Source of the DNA: 2-02-FULL-38-15 sp964645555 | GTDB lineage: Bacteria > Patescibacteriota > Microgenomatia > Daviesbacterales > UBA10151 | Direction: 5' to 3' | DNA length: 8,833 nucleotides | NCBI GenBank assembly: GCA_964645555.1 | Contig: CAZYBP010000038.1 | Coordinates: forward strand, 1-8,833 | In this document: positions 5,982 through 8,833 of the stretch, in pieces | Layout of the letters: every line of letters starts with the position of its first letter | Position numbering within the stretch: the first letter of the stretch is position 1 | Notes under the pieces: generated by a model | Told to the model about the DNA's origin: nothing | The model's database searches: none | Seen by the model: only the letters and a program-made list of their open reading frames with translations | Made by a program: the position numbers and the translations under genes

Positions 5982-6455
5982 TTACTGAGCGCTGATTTTA
6001 CAAAATACTGTGGCTACTCCTGCACCGCTACCATCCTCATCTTCTAATGTAGTACAGATCTTCCAGGATGTACCTGCAGCAGGCACTGAAGTACTAACCT
6101 GAGCATAACTAGCCGGACAAGTAGTTGTCCATATAGCGGGTGTAGCTTGTGATGAACTTGACACTGCACAGTAAGGATAAGTTTGAGGATCAGTTGTCGG
6201 AATACTGGCATTAGCAAATTGTGAAGCTGCTAAAACAACATAGCCTGTTGCTGTCTTATTTATTTCTAGGGCCTTAGAAAGAGCATCTAAATCAGCTTTT
6301 CTGGTAGCATTTCTACTTTTTTGCTGAAGATAAAGATTACTATAAACAGCATAACCAACAGCAGCTAAAATAGCGAGAATAGTAACTACAATAAGTAACT
6401 CTACTAAAGTAAAACCTCGTGAATTATGTGTAGTTTTGGGCAGAAACTTTTTCAT
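5982..6455 (-). CDS. Type IV pilin, PilA/GspG-like (second large pilin)
   Basis: A 157-residue prepilin. The basic leader MKKFLPKTTHNSRG precedes FTLVELLIVVTILAILAAVG, so cleavage falls after Gly14 with Glu at +5. The helix continues 'QKSRNATRKADLDALSKALEI', a variant of the GspG-like RD..R..DL pattern. The rest is Ala/Ser/Thr-rich with four cysteines (two in 'YPYC...TTTC', then 'ICTTLEDEDGSG' and 'VFCKI'). The acidic 'LEDEDGSG' stretch near the C-terminus recalls the calcium-binding loop region of pseudopilins, which is inference only. It follows pilD after a 74-base gap holding its own promoter. There is no Shine-Dalgarno sequence; the 5' UTR is a duplicated 11-mer. Confidence 0.9.
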   Translation of the reverse strand: MKKFLPKTTHNSRGFTLVELLIVVTILAILAAVGYAVYSNLYLQQKSRNATRKADLDALSKALEINKTATGYVVLAASQFANASIPTTDPQTYPYCAVSSSSQATPAIWTTTCPASYAQVSTSVPAAGTSWKICTTLEDEDGSGAGVATVFCKISAQ

Positions 6456-6456
6456 A

Positions 6457-6478
6457 TTTTTATCAACTTTTTATCAAC
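6457..6478 (-). repeat. Two adjacent perfect 11-base direct repeats in the 5' UTR
   Basis: On the minus strand GTTGATAAAAA occurs twice head to tail, ending one base before ATG 6455. The pair fills the interval between the predicted transcript start and the start codon. Confidence 0.9.
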
Positions 6479-6484
6479 ATATTT

Positions 6485-6514
6485 ATTGTTCACATAAAAT
6501 GAAACAGTTGTCAA
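6485..6514 (-). promoter_or_regulatory. Predicted sigma70-type promoter for the pilin starting at 6455
   Basis: Minus strand: TTGACA (6514-6509, perfect), 18-base spacer, AACAAT (6490-6485, 4 of 6). It lies just after the pilD stop. The expected start near 6478 gives a 5' UTR of about 22 bases. The -10 box is weak, so this is moderate evidence. Confidence 0.45.
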
Positions 6515-6529
6515 TACCCAATTTTGAAG

Positions 6530-7423
6530 CTAAATTGTCAGGTTAAAATACCAGTTAATTATTTGTTTACCCCAAAACAGGGCAATGTAACTACCTAAGA
6601 CTAAAAATGGTCCAAAGGGAATAGCCTGACCAAAATGTTTTCTTTTTGTAAGAATTAGTATTAAGGAAAACATTGCTCCCATAATAAAAGACAGAACAAT
6701 GGCGACTATACCAAAGGGAGACCCAAGCATTAATCCAATAAATGCCCCTAATTTAACATCGCCTCCTCCCATACCTTTGCCCCTGGTAATTATTATCAAA
6801 AGCAAAAAAAATCCACCAATTCCGGCAGCAGTTAAAACTGTACTCAAAAAAGATTGGCCAAGTTCAAATGCATGTCTTTGAAAATAATCACTTTGGGGAG
6901 GCAATAGTTGCCTGCCAACAGGATTACCGGATAGTACATAATACAAATAACCTATCTTACTTACAGTATTTAGCAAAACAAGTACTAAACCTACAATTAG
7001 GGATGGCAAAATTACCCTGTCTGGAATAAACATCTTTTTTAGATCAGTCAAAAATACTACTATTAACACTGTCACAAAAAAAATATTTATTAATAAAGGT
7101 AGGGTAAAGATAGCCAACTTAAAGTAGTCTGAAAATCCAGGAAAACTTTGAAACTGTCTAAAGAATAGAAACGAAATCAAGACAGCGGTAAGTATTTCTA
7201 CAAGCAAATACTCTATATTAATGGATTTACGGCAATAACGGCACTTACCACCTAAAAAGATGTATGAAAAAATTGGCAGAAGGTCATACCAACGTAAAGT
7301 TTTTTTACAATACGTACAATATGACCTTCCCCAAAATGACTTTTGATTGATACTTCGATCAGCCAAAACCTTTATAAAACTTCCTAGAATGGCGCCAAAA
7401 ATAAAACCACTGATCTCAATCAT
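6530..7423 (-). CDS. pilD: Prepilin peptidase / N-methyltransferase PilD
   Basis: A 297-residue polytopic membrane protein that would remove prepilin leaders and methylate the new N-terminus at the cytoplasmic face. After an N-terminal helix ('FIFGAILGSFIKVLADR') comes the cytoplasmic domain with two CxxC pairs, Cys36/Cys39 (GRSYCTYCKK) and Cys61/Cys64 (GKCRYCRKSI). The catalytic aspartates are visible: Asp127 in 'FLTDLKKMFIPD' and Asp222 in 'GMGGGDVKLGAFIGL', the GxGD-type protease signature. Length and helix content fit a full-length, active enzyme. ATG 7423 shares its A with the previous stop (TAATG), implying coupled translation; a TTG at 7435 would add four residues and is less likely. 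It lies among its substrates, downstream of one pilin and upstream of two more. Confidence 0.96.
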   Translation of the reverse strand: MIEISGFIFGAILGSFIKVLADRSINQKSFWGRSYCTYCKKTLRWYDLLPIFSYIFLGGKCRYCRKSINIEYLLVEILTAVLISFLFFRQFQSFPGFSDYFKLAIFTLPLLINIFFVTVLIVVFLTDLKKMFIPDRVILPSLIVGLVLVLLNTVSKIGYLYYVLSGNPVGRQLLPPQSDYFQRHAFELGQSFLSTVLTAAGIGGFFLLLIIITRGKGMGGGDVKLGAFIGLMLGSPFGIVAIVLSFIMGAMFSLILILTKRKHFGQAIPFGPFLVLGSYIALFWGKQIINWYFNLTI

Positions 7424-7980
7424 TAGTAAGTACAAGTTCCACCCGATGTAGAGACTAATTTCAAATTAGAACCTACTTCATATAGATTGTCATCATCTCC
7501 ACCATCAGTTTTTGTCTTACCGGACTGTTGGACTGATTCCAAAGTTGCGTTTATTTCCCATGAATCACCATCCGAACAGTAAGTATAGTGACTAGTCGTA
7601 TCATTAGTTGGATCAGCCGGCAAAGTAGGTACCGAAACACTCTTTTGGGCACCTAAATTAACTCCTACCCAACCGGTTCCATCAGACGCCCTAGTACCTG
7701 CATTACTCGAACCTTTACAAGAGCTAGCTGAGTTATTAAAACCGCCTGCGCAGAGAATAGCCGAAGTGCCTGAACCAGTAGCTTCTTGAACCGCTACGTT
7801 AATGGCATTCTGAAGATTAGCCAAATCAGCAAGTCTTGCTGCGTCTCTACCACGCCTTGTTAACTCCAAAGGATTTATGATTAAAACGACGACTGCTGCC
7901 AAAATGGCAATAATTGCAATAACTACCAAAAGTTCTACCAGAGTAAAACCACTCCTTTGAACTTGAGCAGATTTTTTCAA
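7423..7980 (-). CDS. Type IV pilin, GspG-like, probable TTG start (first large pilin)
   Basis: A 185-residue prepilin. The leader (M)KKSAQVQRSG precedes FTLVELLVVIAIIAILAAVVV, with Glu at +5. 'TRRGRDAARLADLANLQNAINVAVQ' is a GspG-like helix of a style common in Microgenomates-type genomes. A globular domain with four cysteines (two in 'ILCAGG...SSCKG', then 'YTYCSDG' and the terminal 'TCTY') contains an acidic 'TDGGDDDNLYEVGS' loop that could bind a metal, by analogy with GspG calcium sites. The first possible start, GTG 7992, lies inside the Shine-Dalgarno sequence; TTG 7980 is 8 bases behind it and gives the usual MKK leader, so it is preferred. It follows pilC after a gap of about 70 bases with a promoter, and is coupled to pilD by TAATG. 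It is a good candidate for the major subunit. Confidence 0.9.
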   Translation of the reverse strand: MKKSAQVQRSGFTLVELLVVIAIIAILAAVVVLIINPLELTRRGRDAARLADLANLQNAINVAVQEATGSGTSAILCAGGFNNSASSCKGSSNAGTRASDGTGWVGVNLGAQKSVSVPTLPADPTNDTTSHYTYCSDGDSWEINATLESVQQSGKTKTDGGDDDNLYEVGSNLKLVSTSGGTCTY

Positions 7981-7988
7981 AGCTTTAT

Positions 7989-7998
7989 TCACCCCCTT
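7989..7998 (-). promoter_or_regulatory. Ribosome binding site that selects the TTG start at 7980
   Basis: The minus strand reads AAGGGGGTGA, one base (a G:U pair) away from the full anti-Shine-Dalgarno complement AAGGAGGTGA. Spacing to TTG 7980 is 8 bases, while GTG 7992 is part of the site itself and cannot be the start it serves. Confidence 0.75.
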
Positions 7999-8011
7999 CC
8001 ATTACTAATCC

Positions 8012-8042
8012 ATTGTAGACATAATTTGTCGGCAATAGTCAA
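8012..8042 (-). promoter_or_regulatory. Predicted sigma70-type promoter for the first large pilin and pilD
   Basis: Minus strand: TTGACT (8042-8037, 5 of 6), 19-base spacer, TACAAT (8017-8012, 5 of 6). The spacer is longer than ideal. It sits in the gap after pilC, leaving the ribosome binding site in the 5' UTR. Confidence 0.45.
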
Positions 8043-8050
8043 GTATCCAG

Positions 8051-8833
8051 TTAAAAAGATGTTGTTAATTTGTATATTGGCAAAATAATAGAGATTACTA
8101 AAAATGCTACCCCGATACCCAATATTATAAGTATAATTGGCTCTATAGCCACCGTTAAATTCTTAAGCATATGATCAGATTCTGTTTCAAAATAATCGGC
8201 TAATTTAAAAAATATTTCATCGACCTTACCTGTTTCTTCACCTACCTTAACCATCTGACCAACAATCCTTGGAAAAATGTTAGCTCCCAGAAGTGAAGAA
8301 AACGGCAATCCTTTTTCTACCCCACGATAAGCTTCCTTCAAAGCATTTTTATAGAGCGTATTATCCATTAAGTCTGAAAGGATACCAATTGATTCAAGTA
8401 TAGGGATACCCGCTGATGTCAGTAATCCAAAAGTCCTGTTAAAATTGGTCAGGGTTACACTAGTCACTATCTGGCCAACAATAGGCATTTTCAAAATGAA
8501 TCGGTCTATTACTAAACTACCTTCAGGGGTTTTTTTCCACTTGATTATACCCACAGTTGCCGAAACAAGTAAAATTAGCCCTAGCCACCAATATTGAACA
8601 AATATATTCGATACACCAATCAAAATCTTAGTTGGTAGGGGAAGCTCTATTGTTGACTGTTGGTATAAGGAAATTAGCTTGGGAATAACAAATACCATCA
8701 TGATAATCATAACGACAACCATCATGCCCATGACTAGAATAGGGTAAATCATTGCACCCTGAACCTTAGCCTTAAACTCTCTATCTTTTTCCAGTCCATC
8801 TGCCATCTGCAGCAGGACTTTATCCAGTTGACC
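8051..8833 (-). CDS. pilC: Type IV pilus inner-membrane platform protein PilC/GspF, partial (5' end beyond the right edge)
   Basis: The frame is open from the window edge for 260 residues to TAA 8051, so this is the C-terminal two-thirds or so of a protein usually near 400 residues. It starts GQLDKVLLQMADGLEKDREFK, the end of the first GspF cytoplasmic domain. Membrane helices lie at about 28-52 (Met/Val-rich), 81-98 ('YWWLGLILLVSATVGIIK') and 229-254 ('PIILIILGIGVAFLVISIIL'). The second GspF domain shows 'LLTSAGIPILESIGIL', 'KGLPFSSLL' and 'QMVKVGEETGKVDEIFFKLADYFETE', all family hallmarks. PilC is the platform through which the assembly ATPases are thought to act on pilin insertion. The pilB and pilT ATPase genes would be expected just upstream, outside the window. 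Confidence 0.95.
   Translation of the reverse strand, partial: GQLDKVLLQMADGLEKDREFKAKVQGAMIYPILVMGMMVVVMIIMMVFVIPKLISLYQQSTIELPLPTKILIGVSNIFVQYWWLGLILLVSATVGIIKWKKTPEGSLVIDRFILKMPIVGQIVTSVTLTNFNRTFGLLTSAGIPILESIGILSDLMDNTLYKNALKEAYRGVEKGLPFSSLLGANIFPRIVGQMVKVGEETGKVDEIFFKLADYFETESDHMLKNLTVAIEPIILIILGIGVAFLVISIILPIYKLTTSF

Noticed and set aside
6457..6480. TTATCAACA-like words, near DnaA boxes (TTATCCACA)
   Set aside because: Each differs from the consensus, there are only two, they are part of a simple direct repeat, and there is no replication gene nearby.
6519..6537. Hairpin CAATTT / AAATTG at the end of pilD, considered as a terminator
   Set aside because: Only six AT-rich pairs and no following U tract on the coding strand; the stem overlaps the pilD stop codon.
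6699..6881. 60-codon plus-strand open frame
   Set aside because: Antisense to the conserved GxGD region of pilD; proline-rich shadow.

Overview
The window is one side of a type IV pilus / type II secretion-like pseudopilus locus. Every convincing gene lies on the minus strand, so transcription runs from the right edge to the left. Pilins of the form 'GRDAARLADL', tiny gaps between genes, roughly 40% GC by eye and a PilC - pilin - PilD - many-minor-pilins order suggest a Candidate Phyla Radiation (Patescibacteria) bacterium, perhaps of the Microgenomates group. That placement is inference from gene style, since no rRNA or housekeeping marker is present. Stops fit the standard bacterial code: TGA ends the gene at 2004 in a clean ATGA overlap, which argues against the lineages that read TGA as glycine.

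Reading in transcription order: the C-terminal 260 residues of the inner-membrane platform protein PilC (8833-8051); a GspG-like pilin probably started by TTG at 7980; the prepilin peptidase PilD, coupled to it by TAATG (7423-6530); a second pilin (6455-5982); a third (5912-5370). Each of the three pilins has a plausible sigma70-type promoter in front, and these are the only gaps above about 20 bases. PilD would cleave the leaders of all the pilins and N-methylate the new N-termini, and PilC would be the platform on which they are assembled.

From 5352 leftwards is a tightly packed minor-pilin operon in the order H - I - J - K - I - J - K (FimT/GspH, PilV/GspI, PilW/GspJ and PilX/GspK types). 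The I-J-K set occurs twice. In the type II system these proteins form the pseudopilus tip, so the locus may encode two alternative or stacked tip complexes. The last K-type protein runs off the left edge. It is large and carries beta-repeat segments around what looks like an inserted sugar-binding-like beta-sandwich, so it is a candidate tip adhesin.

Three irregularities stand out: a 7-base tandem repeat in the leader of the first I-type gene, able to switch it on and off by slippage; an in-frame TAA 40 codons before the natural end of the first J-type gene; and a 10-N assembly gap inside the first K-type gene, with a diverged copy of the same protein motif on each side. No tRNA, rRNA, CRISPR array, insertion sequence or convincing terminator was seen, and no stretch above 300 bases lacks a gene.
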